Part shown: piece by piece, positions 1-11,114 of the stretch
Position numbering within the stretch: the stretch's first letter is position 1
Layout of the letters: each line of letters begins with the position of its first letter
Assembly: GCA_033032175.1 (NCBI GenBank)
Contig: CM065325.1
Span: forward strand, 958,930 to 1,022,929
Direction: 5' to 3'
DNA: 64,000 nucleotides
DNA from: Saturnia japonica
Lineage: Eukaryota; Arthropoda; Insecta; Lepidoptera; Saturniidae
The notes under the pieces: model-generated
Databases searched by the model: none
Told to the model about the DNA's origin: nothing
Seen by the model: only the letters and a program-made list of their open reading frames with translations
Program-made: the position numbers and the translations under genes

Positions 1-1940
1 ATACTCTCCCCAGAAAACGAAGATGTTACGCTTCTGTCACTATAAGGCCCTTCACCCACGAAGCTATTCATAAGTTATGCGACTGAGACGCGGACTTATT
101 GATATGCTGCTCAAATAAGTCGGTTTCCGCACACGACGCTACGCAAATTTAACTTTGTGCGTTTATTCTTGAGCCGTCAAGTACGATAAAAAGTGACTCT
201 AGCGATGAAAACCTGCTTCTTTATATTTACTACGAGAATAAGAATAGAAGAGAAAGGAGATTTTGTGTGCACCCGTACATCAACAGAAATATTAAATGTA
301 GAGCATTCATTTCTGTCAGAAAACTTCACGAAAATGACGATAAAAGTTTCATACTATATATATAATGTCTAAAGAACCTTATTTCTATTTGATGACATTG
401 TTAACTCTCAAAATTTATAAAATAAAGTACAAATCTTATGTCTACTTCTTATTCAACCGCCATTTTCATGCGACGCGTATCCTACTCGAGTAGCGCGTGA
501 CCAGGACATCGTGCGGAATATAGCGTTATAGTATGGCGGCTACTTACTATAAACTAGTAGGATTTGCGTATCAAACGCGAGTCGCTTGCAAATAGTCTCG
601 TGGGAGAAGGCCCTAACGTCACCCATTGAATTCAGTTACCCCTCAATCGTACCGTTTCAATTCAAAATATTTCCTAAAACTAAGACGATTATGAATAAGA
701 ATCTCACAATTGCTTTCGCATGTACCCATTTTGTCGACCGTACACATTTTAACAACGGTGGCCGTTCTACCCTGTTTTGTTATTAATTCACTAAGAATCG
801 TATAAACTTTAAAGTTAACCGACTTAATTAAAACTTCAGCTCTTATGTTCTGGCCTTTATTTATGAGGGGCCCATTTTAAATGAGTAGTGTTACGTCCGG
901 TCGTTAAGTGAAGTTTGATTAAAGACCAATTTATTATACATAAACTCTGACGTTACAGATTTATGCGTAACTGAGGGTACGTTCCGTTTGAACCTAATCG
1001 TTCCGGGCACTTAAGATATGGAATGTTTGAGAAATATCGAACTATTGATACGAATTTAGTGAGTCGGTCAATAGTTTATTTACTAAATTTCGGGCAACAT
1101 GTGCACTTGAAATTAGTAAATAATGTAAATGTTTTTAAACAAAAGATAATTTTAATACAAATAAAAATTTCAGTGGTATATTCAGGATTATATTTCGGGT
1201 GTACGTTGAAAGCTTTGTAGGTAATAAGTTAATAACATAATAAGAATACAGTAGGCACATTGCTACGCCGTAGTCAAAGCGTAGAAAAAGCGTAGCTAAT
1301 AGACCTACAAGTTTTTAATACGTTTTGAACAAAGGATTGTAACTTATTTTACATCTGTATTTCACTGTATTTGTAATTTTAATTATTCTAAGAATAATTA
1401 TTATTGTTATTACTAGCGGTGCCCTGCAGGCGTTTATGACACAGCGACAATTTTATACTCTACATTTTATTGTTATACTAATCATTGACAATACTTATAC
1501 ATACCATCAATTTAGGATTTACAAATATTACTAGTATAAATAGATAATTTTATTAAAATAGATTTTGAACTGTTATATTTCTTACCATTTTTTAAAGATT
1601 TATTGCCAATTCTCATATCCTATCGTTTAAAGAATGACATAAGCTTCCCGTGTACTTAGTTAGTTATATAAAATTCAGTCAAGCCTGTTTTAAGTTTTAA
1701 TGCTATATTTGTTATCGGTGTCCTTTAAAAGAGATACCTATCATGAAATTTGGAAAAAATACATTGAATTACAGAACTAGATAATAAAATAATCCGCTTC
1801 ACTATTCAACTTCCATGGTAAATTTAATTAGAATTCGTCCAGCCGGTTGACCGTGATAGATAGACAAACATTTTATCATACGTACTTTTGCATTTATATC
1901 ACGTAATTAGATAATTAGATTAGATACGGGTAACGTTTTG
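1..1940. other. AT-rich DNA, no gene recognised
   Basis: I see no recognisable coding region, RNA gene or repeat shared with the rest of the window. Two short open stretches (586-786 and 1023-1220, + strand) have no recognisable domain and look like chance ORFs in AT-rich DNA. Confidence 0.6.
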
Positions 1941-1952
1941 CGTCACGGACGA

Positions 1953-1991
1953 GCCCCCTAGCGGCCATCTGTTCTCGGCTACGTGACAGTT
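1953..1991 (-). promoter_or_regulatory. CTCF-like motif, copy 1
   Basis: The + strand reads GCCCCCTAGCGGCCATCTG, and 28 bases after its start comes ACGTGACAGTT. Read on the minus strand, the core CCGCTAGGGGGC resembles the conserved CTCF/insulator motif (CCASYAGRKGGC) with one mismatch. The same two blocks recur at 3484-3521 with nearly the same spacing, while the DNA around them differs. The motif resemblance is from memory of the CTCF consensus, and binding is inferred. It could instead be a small remnant of a dispersed repeat. Confidence 0.35.
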
Positions 1992-1994
1992 ACG

Positions 1995-3480
1995 ATATTA
2001 CGATGCATTATTACCTTGCACTCACCATGGACTTTATGTAGGGCTGTCATCCAACTGGGTTTTTACCATTTTTCCTAGTTTGAAATGCGCCCCGGGAACT
2101 TCCTGACGGAGTTTTTGAAAAGTGTCCAAGGCGGATTTAGACTTTATGCGTCTAGGTAAATAGAACTAGTTGTTTAACAAACAAATGAAACTATTTAAAA
2201 GAAACAAGCGGTTTAAATTAAAAAAAAGGTAGATTAAGGTACTTAATTAAACATTTATTAAGAAGTCCGGGGAAAAAATGTATTTCACCCAAATGTTTGG
2301 GGATTTTCAAGTTATTGTCTGACGTCTATAATTTATATTATGACTGCTCTATCTTTGTGATAGCTAATTAAGAAAACTAACTGATGTACTATATTTTAAT
2401 TTATTTAATGAAATATAAATAAATAAATACATATAAAATTGTGCATTACGAACAATCACATTGCTCCATTTGTATGATATGGTTTTGGTTTCCTGTTGGA
2501 TCGAAAATTAATGAAAACTACATAATTATGTATTCCCGGTTATGATTCTGATATAAAACTTTTGTTATCTAACAACAGTGAACTTATTTTTGGACAATAA
2601 ATAAGTCAGTAAAACGAATTTACATTATTTCATTATTTTGCACATCCGTCAAAAGATGCGAGTGTAGCTGTCAATGTTACTCTTATCTTATTATGTTAAG
2701 TGAGCAATTACTTGTGTATATATATGTTTGTGTAATTAGTTTCTCGGAAAGGGCTCCAACAATTTCGATGAAACTTTGCATTTAGATAATGTTTTACATT
2801 ACAAGTTTATCTACATAGGTGTGTTTCTTTTTTTTTTGTTTATAAGACACCGAACATAGCTCGGTGGCCCGGGTATTAATATTATAATTTAAACTAATAT
2901 TGTATCCACTTGACCTTAAACAAGACTAATGCAATCTGTCTCTTTCTGTCACGTGATCAAACGGAACATGTCAAAAATAAAATGGCACAAGATGCAACGT
3001 TGTTAGTTGTTTAATGCCTGCGATTCTATATGTTATATATATTAGAATGGCCTAAAAACATATATTTTGTTTGTTTCAATTCTAATATGAAAGGATAGAA
3101 ATTATAAAGTCTCTAAATTAATTCATATTTTATATTAAAATATGAACCTATTAATGAATATAAATGAAAAAAGAAGAAATATTAGATATTTGTTTCAAAA
3201 TAAAATACCAATCTTATTTCATTATTTTATTTATATGAAATGGCTCATACTGACGTCCCATCAAAACGCCAATACTCCTGTCCAAACGCGCAATTAGATA
3301 TTTCGGATTAAAAACTTAACTTTGTGTATAAAATATTAAATTTAAGATATTATCGTGTACATAAATAACTGTCCATAGAACTTGAAAACTTATAGCGCCG
3401 TAATATCTGTGACACTAAAGTTTTCTGTTTCAGCAGATGCTGTAAATAAAAGGGCCGCATATGTAATGTCAAATATCGGG
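1995..3480. other. AT-rich DNA, no gene recognised
   Basis: No feature supported. The stretch holds short poly-T and poly-A runs (for example near 2828) and no open frame of useful length. Confidence 0.55.
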
Positions 3481-3483
3481 CGC

Positions 3484-3521
3484 GCCCCCTAGCGGCCATC
3501 TGTTGTAACTACGTGACAGTT
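3484..3521 (-). promoter_or_regulatory. CTCF-like motif, copy 2
   Basis: This is the second occurrence of GCCCCCTAGCGGCCATCTG followed 27 bases from its start by ACGTGACAGTT, in the same orientation as the copy at 1953. Here the minus-strand core extends to CCGCTAGGGGGCGC, which fits the CTCF consensus better than copy 1. Two same-orientation sites about 1.5 kb apart are compatible with an insulator or boundary, but this is inference from motif shape only. Confidence 0.38.
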
Positions 3522-3524
3522 GGG

Positions 3525-4240
3525 CGTACCGCGTACGTGACATGTGAATTGCAGCTAAAATAACGTGATTAATATAATTGCTTGAAAAATGTATTACATA
3601 ATGCTGTTAAAATTTATGTAAATAACTCAGCTAAGTCCCAACCAAAAATTTTAATACTTATCAGCATAGATATTATAAAATACTACCAGAGTAACCAGTT
3701 TTTATGCTAAGAAGTAGCAGACATTACTGTATGCAGTCCATCTGATATTAAGTGGTCACTACGTATGGGTGAATCAAGCAATTAATTATAAAATACATCA
3801 ATTATATTAATAGAATGTAATTTTTTTCTCAATTTTTTTTTTTTGTAAAATTCTACGTTCACCAATATAATATTAAATTGTTTTTTGAGCGTTTGTTTCA
3901 AATTTAATAAAAAAAAGCTAATTTAATTAAATCAAGCTTGATTGATTATTATGATTTTTTGTACACGGGAATTAAAAGTTACTGTTCAATTTATAGACTA
4001 TAAGAATTGGCAATAATATTTTTAGAAATTATAGAAGATGAGTGAAAATAAAAATACGGAACAAACAAATTACTGTGAAATTAAAACGTTTGAAGCCGCG
4101 GATATAGCTAGTATATTATAAAATGCATGTCATCATAAAAAATCAATTGTAGAAATGGCTAAATTTCTATTTAACCTTTCGACTAGCAAATATCAATTAC
4201 TTTTAAATGCATAATGATATATTTAGGGCGGCTTGAATCA
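3525..4240. other. AT-rich DNA, no gene recognised
   Basis: No coding region, RNA gene or shared repeat recognised. Confidence 0.5.
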
Positions 4241-4244
4241 AAAC

Positions 4245-4497
4245 CTTAAACATAACATAACATACAGTCACGCCTGTATCCCCGAAGGGTTAGGCAGAGG
4301 TGTACTAACTTACACCCCCATAGTTCGCCGAGTATGATTTTTTAGGTCCCATGTAATAGGGGGTGAGCCTATTGCCATTAATCGCACATAAAGCAGGATT
4401 CCGAGCTGCTACTGAGAATTTCATAGAAAAAACCCAATAATACTTTACTCGACCTGGGAATCGAACTCAGGACCTCGGGCATAGCAGTCGTGCTTAA
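4245..4497 (-). repeat. tRNA-derived SINE, family B, 5'-truncated
   Basis: On the minus strand it carries a good pol III B box (GAGTTCGATTCCC, near 4450-4462), then TGAAATTCTCAGTAGCAGCT and the tail block CACCTCTGCCTAACCCTTCG, ending in short ATGTT-type repeats. The same blocks occur in the same order at 18735-18958 (+), and the tail alone at about 6120-6226. The A-box end is missing here. The next SINE (family A) begins within about 15 bases. Confidence 0.75.
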
Positions 4498-4509
4498 ACA
4501 AATATAAGA

Positions 4510-4850
4510 TTGACAATTTTTATCGTTATAGGTTTATCGTTGTGGCCACAAACTCACCTCCACATCTCACGATTTGGCCCAAGATGGTAGCACGATAATC
4601 CAAGTGGAAGACTGGCTCTCAAGTGCAGTGGCCTGGAATACGCCAATTGGTATTTGGCGACAGATTCTTAACTTGAGGTTGGTAGCTAGTCAGGCGGGCA
4701 TTAGAAAAAGCCCTACCACCATGGTATGGTTTCATCACGATGTTTTCTTCACCGAAAACTTATGCTCATTGCAGGGATTCGAACTCACGTCGATCGACGC
4801 GGAATCCGTATACGCTACCGAACTATCATTGCTTACTTATATTTTGACAC
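4510..4850 (-). repeat. tRNA-derived SINE, family A
   Basis: On the minus strand there is a B box (GAGTTCGAATCCC near 4775), then blocks meaning gctttcggtgaa, a CGCCTGGCTAGCTA block, a TTGAAAATCTGTCGCCAA-like block and a tail ending in CCACAACGATAAACCTATAACG. The order matches copies at 5025, 10040, 28415, 45406 (+) and 46785 (-). A 95-codon frame across it (4574-4861) is fortuitous. It faces the + copy at 5025 head to head. Confidence 0.75.
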
Positions 4851-5024
4851 AACTAAACTAAATTTAAGCTAAAATAGAATTTAAATTCTTTTGCTAATCG
4901 CCTTTAGACAACAAAAAATTCTTTGTTATACTTTTTATTACATAACCACTTCAATTTTTTTATAAGTATAAAAAACGCATTATATATTTAAATAATGTTA
5001 AATTTTAGACAAGTGTAAAGCGAT

Positions 5025-5280
5025 ATCGAGTTCAGACAATGTGTCGATCTACGTATGTTCGAATTTTGCAATGAGCCTGAACTTTCAAAGGCATACATCG
5101 TTTTCTGATTCCCGCCTGGCTAGCTATCACCCTCAAATTGAAAATCTGCCATCAAGCACCTATTGGTATGCTCCGGCAGTTGCACTTTAGAGCCAGTTCC
5201 TCTAAGCTTAGCGTGCTGTCTCACCATAAGCCAAATCGCCACTTAACAACAGGTGAGATTTTGGTCAAACGCTACTACAC
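5025..5280 (+). repeat. tRNA-derived SINE, family A, diverged
   Basis: Blocks shared with the family A copies at 10040 and 45406: GCCTGAACTTTC, CCCGCCTGGCTAGCTA, CTCAAATTGAAAATCTGCC, AAGCACCTATTGGTATG and GGTGAGATTTTGG, in order. The A/B-box region (5025-5070) is decayed. It lies about 170 bases from the oppositely oriented copy at 4510-4850. Confidence 0.68.
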
Positions 5281-5289
5281 TTATAAAAT

Positions 5290-6115
5290 ATTAAAAATAC
5301 ATAAGTACATACTTGTAATAAGTATATTTTAATACTTAGAAACCCATGTATAATTTATGTTAACTTGAGCGATACTTTTAAGGAAAAAGAAAGTAAGAAG
5401 GGAATCGTGAAATACGACTAAAACGCAGTACCTACTTTCGGGAAATAACCACTTATAAGGCTGTGAACTAGTGATGGTCGGTATTATTTTAGCGATTTAA
5501 GTACGTAAACTAAGACATTTATTGTTTCCAGAGAAATAACTCCTTCTCTAAAATTATTTTTAAAAGATTTACGTAGATAAAGTAACTAATTATATACATT
5601 AAAATTTTGTAGTTCAATCTGTAGTCTTATACATCATGGTTTTTTTAAATGGTATGCTTTATAGCTATTTTATATTCACTCGGTTAAGACGTGTTAGCAT
5701 TTTTTGTACGTCTGTCTATCTGGATTTAACTTTAAAATGACTAGACCGATATTAAAGGAATTTTGTACACCAGGAATTATATTATGTCATTACTTAATTG
5801 ATAGAGTATATAAATTTGCAATAATATCTTTAGATACTTTAAAAAAAAAAAATCAATAAATTAAATTTTTATCTATTACTAACTGATGTGTTCGAAATTT
5901 TGTATACAGGAAGCACACAGGAAGTATATTATGTCATTACGAAATTGTTAGGCACTAAAACCTCAAAACAGTATGAAAAAAGTTTAAGAATAAAACTATA
6001 ATATATAAATAATTACTGCATATTACATCTCTAGACGAGCTGCAAATATATTTTTTTTATATCTAAAAGACGAGTAGTAACATTTATACGTATCGTAGAC
6101 TTCATATTTCATTAT
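5290..6115. other. AT-rich DNA, no gene recognised
   Basis: No feature supported. It contains two diverged stretches (near 5760 and 5910) that each read like a column of GTACACCAGGAATTATATTATGTCATTAC-type sequence, probably an old local duplication. Confidence 0.45.
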
Positions 6116-6119
6116 AAAA

Positions 6120-6226
6120 ATTCTAAAATACCATCATACATACATTCCATCACGTCTGTATTTTCCGAAGGGTTAGGCAGAGGTGTACATTTGTACACGC
6201 ACAGTTCGCCGAGTATGTTTTTAGGT
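6120..6226 (-). repeat. SINE family B, 3'-end fragment
   Basis: CCGAAGGGTTAGGCAGAGGT and CAGTTCGCCGAGTATG match the tail of the family B copy at 4245-4330 in the same orientation. No A or B box is present. Confidence 0.6.
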
Positions 6227-6229
6227 AAA

Positions 6230-8135
6230 ACTTCTAAAGCGTTTTAAATTTCAAACCCTGCGTTATAAAATTTTGTAGTGCAACTGATATATTCAAATAG
6301 TATATTATGTTTTACGTTCATTCAAGTATGACATAAATAACTCCAAGTTAAAGGTAAAAAATGAAAAATATTATTTGTTTCTTTTCGCTATCTCTTACGT
6401 AACATAAACAAATGTTTACACATGACGCAGTTACGTATGCCCATCAATTATGTAAGTTCACTGGATATCTCTTAAATTTTGTTTGTGTTTACGATCTGTA
6501 GAACATTTTTACGCGAGATATCGAATACGGGAGCGATAAAATATTCGTTATTTTCTTCGTTATATTAATGTAAAAAATACCCGTTTATTTACATTTATAT
6601 GAATATGTCTACTGCATGATTTTATTGATTTGTTTAGATGAAAAATCGTAATAGTACTAAGATATTTTTTAACTCTAATCCAACCATGTACTTTAATTTC
6701 AAGAAAAATATATCATTTTAACCTTGCACTATTGTAGAATTTTTATTATATATCATAGGAAACAATATTAAAATATTATCCTTTACCAATAAAATGATAC
6801 ATTGTCCTCCTTTTTTATTTATTTTCGGTAACAATTTTTAGTGTACGTATATGTATGTTATACATGTTTGATGGAATAACATAATAGAAAAAAATATGGT
6901 AAAGCACACAGGGCACCGCCAATGCATGACCTTTCCTTTCAAAATTGACACTAGTTAATATTTGCTTTTGATAAGTATTTGATTGTTGGCGACCTTTCCC
7001 TGTTCCGAACTCTCCATCTGCCTTTTTCTCAAATCATGTGTTAATTTTTTTATAAATTATTTTGTACAACAATCAATGAAAAATTTGTAATCGATAATAA
7101 CCTTTTTGTATTACCCTTTTATATGTTACTGTAAAAAAAAACACTGATTTGTTTGATTTTGAGCTAAATAAAAATCATGATTCACAGTAGATACTAGACA
7201 CCTCGCAAACGCAATAAACTTTCAACGTACCGTGTGAATCTGTCTGAGAACACAAACAGTTAATTAAGGGTAGTCAGAGATCGTCAAGTGAGCCACTTAG
7301 TCCGGAACGAGCAAAGGGAGGTGCCGTTGCCGAGTGACAACTGACACGGTGCTATTAGATTGCGGCTTCTATCAAGGGTGCCTCCATTTTGGCTTAGCAC
7401 CATTTTTGTTCGCAATCCACATTCCATGTTCGAGGATATCTTGCTATTTTATGAATTAAATAATCACGGATTTTCGCAGACACCTCAATTCATTGCCGCA
7501 TGTTTGAAATCAAGGTGGTTCTAAACGTTTCAAACGTTTAAAATATACTGTACATCAAAATATTATAAGGTTTTAATATAATACAAACTTAGAATTACAA
7601 AGTTTCAGTTTGTTTTAGCAATAATTTAAAGATATAATTATTACATACTACAGTAAATTTGGTTATAAGGAAAACTGACCAAAAATGATATTTCTGGTGT
7701 AAGTTTGTGAGGAGTTAGGTATCTTGTAGATTTCCAATAAGGCTGCAGTATCAGGTCAATTTTGTCATGTTCTTCTAATATGTTTGAAATAACAAAATAC
7801 AAAATTTTTACACGATGAGACTTGTGGAAGATGCTCACTCTCATTTATTTACTAGAAAATAGCAGAGAATCTTCAAATGGCTAAGCAGATTTTCTTGAAC
7901 CATAGCTAAGAACACTTTCAATCAAGTCACCTTTCAAATAAATAAAACTAGATCAAAATCGGTTCAGCCGTTTGGAAGCTACGTTGCCACGACATACACA
8001 TGAAAGTTTGCATCAGTGTACGTTTGCGCACCGTCGAAGTAATATTGATGGCTTTCGGCTACTCTGAGAAGACCCAGCATAGATCTTACAAAACTTTTTA
8101 TTAGTTCAGATGCAGTTAACAGAAATAAATATAAA
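6230..8135. other. AT-rich DNA, no gene recognised
   Basis: No coding region recognised. The stretch around 7870-7995 (GATCAAAATCGGTTCAGCCG) has the style of common lepidopteran repeat ends, but no second copy in this window supports a family assignment. The 67-codon minus frame at 7641-7844 has no recognisable domain. Confidence 0.45.
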
Positions 8136-8139
8136 ATGC

Positions 8140-8405
8140 GGGTTTTACTATCAAAAGGTTATTATAGGGTGGATCATTATGTGAATGATAGTGATGTCTG
8201 GAAGTGGCTTCCTCTCTGTGCATCCACTAAATTATTATTATTGTTTTATATTAACACTTTTGTATAGTTAGGTAAAAAAAGATAAACACGATCAGGTTTC
8301 TTACCGTTTATTCTCCATGTATACGATATATTCCAAACCGGCAGTAGTGTTTTGACGTTCATAAGTGCCTTCTTAGGGCCTAAATTGAATAAAGATTTTT
8401 TTTTG
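8140..8405 (+). pseudogene. LINE 3' end (family L1), 5'-truncated
   Basis: The stretch reads in frame as KGYYRVDHYVNDSDVW, typical of the last residues of a non-LTR retrotransposon polymerase ORF. A 3' UTR follows, ending CCTAAATTGAATAAAGA then a T-rich run. The same coding end and UTR occur at 15356-15620 (minus strand), and the final UTR at 63926-64000 (minus strand). Everything upstream of the last codons is missing, the usual result of incomplete target-primed reverse transcription. The opposite-strand 72-codon frame at 8246-8464 is a shadow. Confidence 0.7.
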
Positions 8406-8552
8406 GTTTGAGCTTTTATGATGATGCTTTGATTATAGTCATGATGACGTAGTTGGCCAAGCAAAAGAAATGATACTTTTGGTTTCTATAACAGATAACG
8501 GGATTTACGGTGCGCGTTTGTTCCGCTCGATATGCCGAACAGTTATTTCTTA

Positions 8553-8955
8553 ATAGCTGTGCCCGCGGCTTCGCTCGCGTGGATTATAGAATGCCGTCGA
8601 TTGGGCACACGAACGTACCGTACTACCCTTATACGTAGATATATCTCATATGGTTTACTTATCTTAAGACATTTAAGCGCCTCAAAATAGCCGTTTTTTG
8701 AATTGATTTTGATTTGTACCGAATCCTAATTAGCTATCTGAAATAAAGGTAGCCTAATTTACTTCTTATGATATCAGCTATCTGTCAGTGAAAGTAAAAT
8801 CAAAATCGATCCAACCATTTCGGAGATTACTTAGAACAAACAAACAGACAGACAGTCATACAAAAACTTTTATAATTGGTGTTTTGTTATAAGTATTGTA
8901 TATACTTTCCTTCTTTGTAATTACAAATAGACTTCAATTTTATTAATTGTATAGA
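8553..8955 (-). mobile_element. Helitron-like repeat, family C
   Basis: On the minus strand it opens TCTATACAATTAATAAAATT and closes in CGAAGCCGCGGGCACAGCTA. Other copies (40573, 41093, 54080) end in CTAG followed by T. A 5' TC, a CTAG end, insertion between A and T, no terminal inverted repeats and no target duplication are the published signature of Helitrons. No Rep/helicase coding sequence is present, so it is non-autonomous. The last base of this copy's CTAG is mutated. Confidence 0.6.
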
Positions 8956-9049
8956 TTTTTTTTTAAATGTTTTGTTACCTAGAATAAAAAATTGTCGATT
9001 TTTTTATACAATAAAAAATAAGAAAGATTAATTTTTTTTTGGGGATTTC

Positions 9050-9265
9050 TCTATACTTGGAACAGTCTGTCTGATGGAATACCTTCACTCTACAGAAGCC
9101 AAATAACCTCGTCTTGTGTTTAATCAGTTAGTAGGGCTTCCGGAGCTCCTTGGTGTAGGTCGTAAGAGGTCGGCGACGCGCTTGTGTTCCTTATGTTGTA
9201 CAAACGACGATAGACTACAACAGCCGCTTACTATCAGGCGGGTTATATACTTGTATGCCATCTTA
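9050..9265 (+). repeat. Dispersed repeat family D
   Basis: It shares a series of blocks with 24710-24905 in the same order: GGGGATTTCTCT/GGAAATTTCTCT, a CCCTACAGAAG-like block, TCCGGAGCTCCTTGG-like, GGTCGGCGACGCGC/GGTCGGTAACGCGC, ATAGACTAC, and TGCCATCTTAGTT/TGCTATCTTAGTT. The copies are heavily diverged. Its nature (SINE or LINE 3' end) cannot be settled from two copies. Confidence 0.5.
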
Positions 9266-10035
9266 GTTATATAACAAAAGTTTTCAGGGAAGCAAAGTAT
9301 CGGATTTGATTTATTTTATTTTTGATCGAACAAAAATTTATAAGTAGACAAAACTAACTATTTCTGACATCCAAAAGGCAAAAATGGTCTACTTTTAAAC
9401 TATGCGTAACAGACGTTTGCTCATTTATAGTCGTAAATATAACAGTAAAGTTCAACAAATGTTTCTTTTATTAGTAGAACTCACGAAACTAGCGTCGAGT
9501 GTTAGCTAGTAAACAAAACAACACGTATATACGAACAGCAATGAACGCAGCCAACGTGAACCAAACACTGCTACTGACATTAAAAACAATGGTTCGGAAC
9601 ATTAGCACAGCCGCTACTTACACCAACTCGTAATGCTTTACGTTCAGTATAACATATAGCAAATGAACAAGCAGCGAGTCAGTTCAAACAAAAATTTAAT
9701 TATAAGAAATTAATTCTAATTATATTATTAGTACACGAGAAACTCAAAGAAAACAGTTAAAACAAATGGTGGCTGCCTCGAAAACGGATCTAAATAAATT
9801 TTACGCAAATTTACCTCAAATTAAAATGTATTACTTTGATATTTTTACTACAAATATGTCTTCCCTAAAGCGCAGTTTATGCACAGACTTTTTCGTTAAT
9901 TTCTAATTAATTTTTATAACAATTTTTCAAGGTTGCCTAGAAAAGACTGCTTTCACCAATAAAGCTGTCATTTGTACTTATCATATAATTCTAATGTTCG
10001 ATTGTATATGTAACTAACGGTGTACAATAAAGATT
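9266..10035. other. AT-rich DNA, no gene recognised
   Basis: No coding region, RNA gene or shared repeat recognised. Confidence 0.5.
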
Positions 10036-10039
10036 AAAG

Positions 10040-10315
10040 GATAATTGGCAATGATGGTTCAGACAGTGGCAGTGTGTACGGACGCCGCATCGATCAATGT
10101 GAGTTCGAATTCCCGCCCTGAACCTGAGCTTTCGGTGAAAGAAAAAATCGTGATGATACCATAGCATGGTGCTAGGGTATTTTCTAATGTCCGCCTGGTT
10201 AGCTACCAGCCCCAAGTTGAAAATATGTCGCTAAGCACCTATAGGTGTGTTCCGGTAGTTGCATTTGCGAGCCAATTTCCCTACAAGGCTTAGCATGTCA
10301 TCACCTTCTTTTTAT
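10040..10315 (+). repeat. tRNA-derived SINE, family A
   Basis: A tRNA-like head (A-box-like GGTTCAGACAGTGGCAGTG, B-box GAGTTCGAATTCC near 10099) is followed by AACCTGAGCTTTCGGTGAAA, CGCCTGGTTAGCTACCAG, AAGTTGAAAATATGTCGCTA and GAGCCAATTTCCCTACAAGG. It matches the other family A copies. It is not a functional tRNA gene: no cloverleaf 3' half is present. Confidence 0.72.
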
Positions 10316-10930
10316 AGCATTTCTATTCATCTCCCTTAACACAAATCAGGGACCTTACATTCGATAATATATTTAGCAATAATTCCAACGTTTGAGAATT
10401 CTCTGTTTCCCCATTCTGTAATTATTTCCCATGTCTATAATTATTATCTTATGGGTATACAATTCTAAAGTTAACATTTTTGGTTCTCAATTTTCCTACT
10501 CTTTTAATGTTAGCAGTAAATTTCAATGTAAATAGTAAATTAACTATAATTCGTTTCTGTGTGATAAAATGAATTAGTTTGCGTAAGATACAGGAAAACA
10601 AAGTGGGTGTAACAGAGGCTGTAATTATACAGAACTACAGTTCTAACGAGCGTTTGTATATAGAATGCTAAGCGATCGGTTGCTATGGAGTTCGTATCAC
10701 ATTCCGAATTACTAATTCGGGTGCGGTTCGCTTTGTACACGACTAAATGGTTGTATGGAAATTATTAGTACATGATTATAATGTATTGATTTCTTTTACG
10801 CAAGCTTTGTAGAGTTTTACATTGCTAGAGGTAGGTGTATAACAACATCTACTATAGTGGCATAATAGATTCCGGAGCTTTACGGTAACCTCCATTTCGG
10901 CACGAACAAAAATGTTTTCAAAATTAAAAT
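10316..10930. other. AT-rich DNA, no gene recognised
   Basis: No feature supported up to the LINE tail at 10931. Confidence 0.5.
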
Positions 10931-10946
10931 AATCTTCATTCAATTT
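10931..10946 (-). repeat. Tail end of LINE (family L1) split by Copia
   Basis: AATCTTCATTCAATTT is the extreme 3' end (minus strand) of the same LINE whose remaining 3' UTR resumes at 15356. It corresponds to the AATTGAATAAAGATT end of the intact 3' UTR at 8395-8405. The Copia element lies between the two pieces. Confidence 0.7.
10942..10946. repeat. Copia target site duplication, left
   Basis: AATTT directly abuts the left LTR and is repeated at 15356-15360 directly after the right LTR. A 5-bp duplication is the standard length for Copia integration, and it confirms both element boundaries. Confidence 0.9.
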
Positions 10947-11114
10947 TGAAGGAAAATTGCGTAGATGTGGTAAATAAAATATATTCTGTCATAAACTTGG
11001 TTTTATTATAGTACAACTTTACAGTTACAGAACAAGTGAAGTGACAGCAGGAAGGAAGCGCTGTACGTTCAGAAAAAAGGAACTAAAAATGGTTGCGTTC
11101 CATATTCAACAACA
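10947..11114 (-). repeat. Copia 3' LTR
   Basis: It pairs with 15188-15355. On the coding (minus) strand it starts TGTTGTTGAATATGG and ends TTTTCCTTCA, with an AATAAA polyadenylation signal inside (ATAATAAAACC). The pol stop codon falls within its first nine bases. It differs from the other LTR by three single substitutions (near 10988, 11010 and 11051). Confidence 0.93.
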
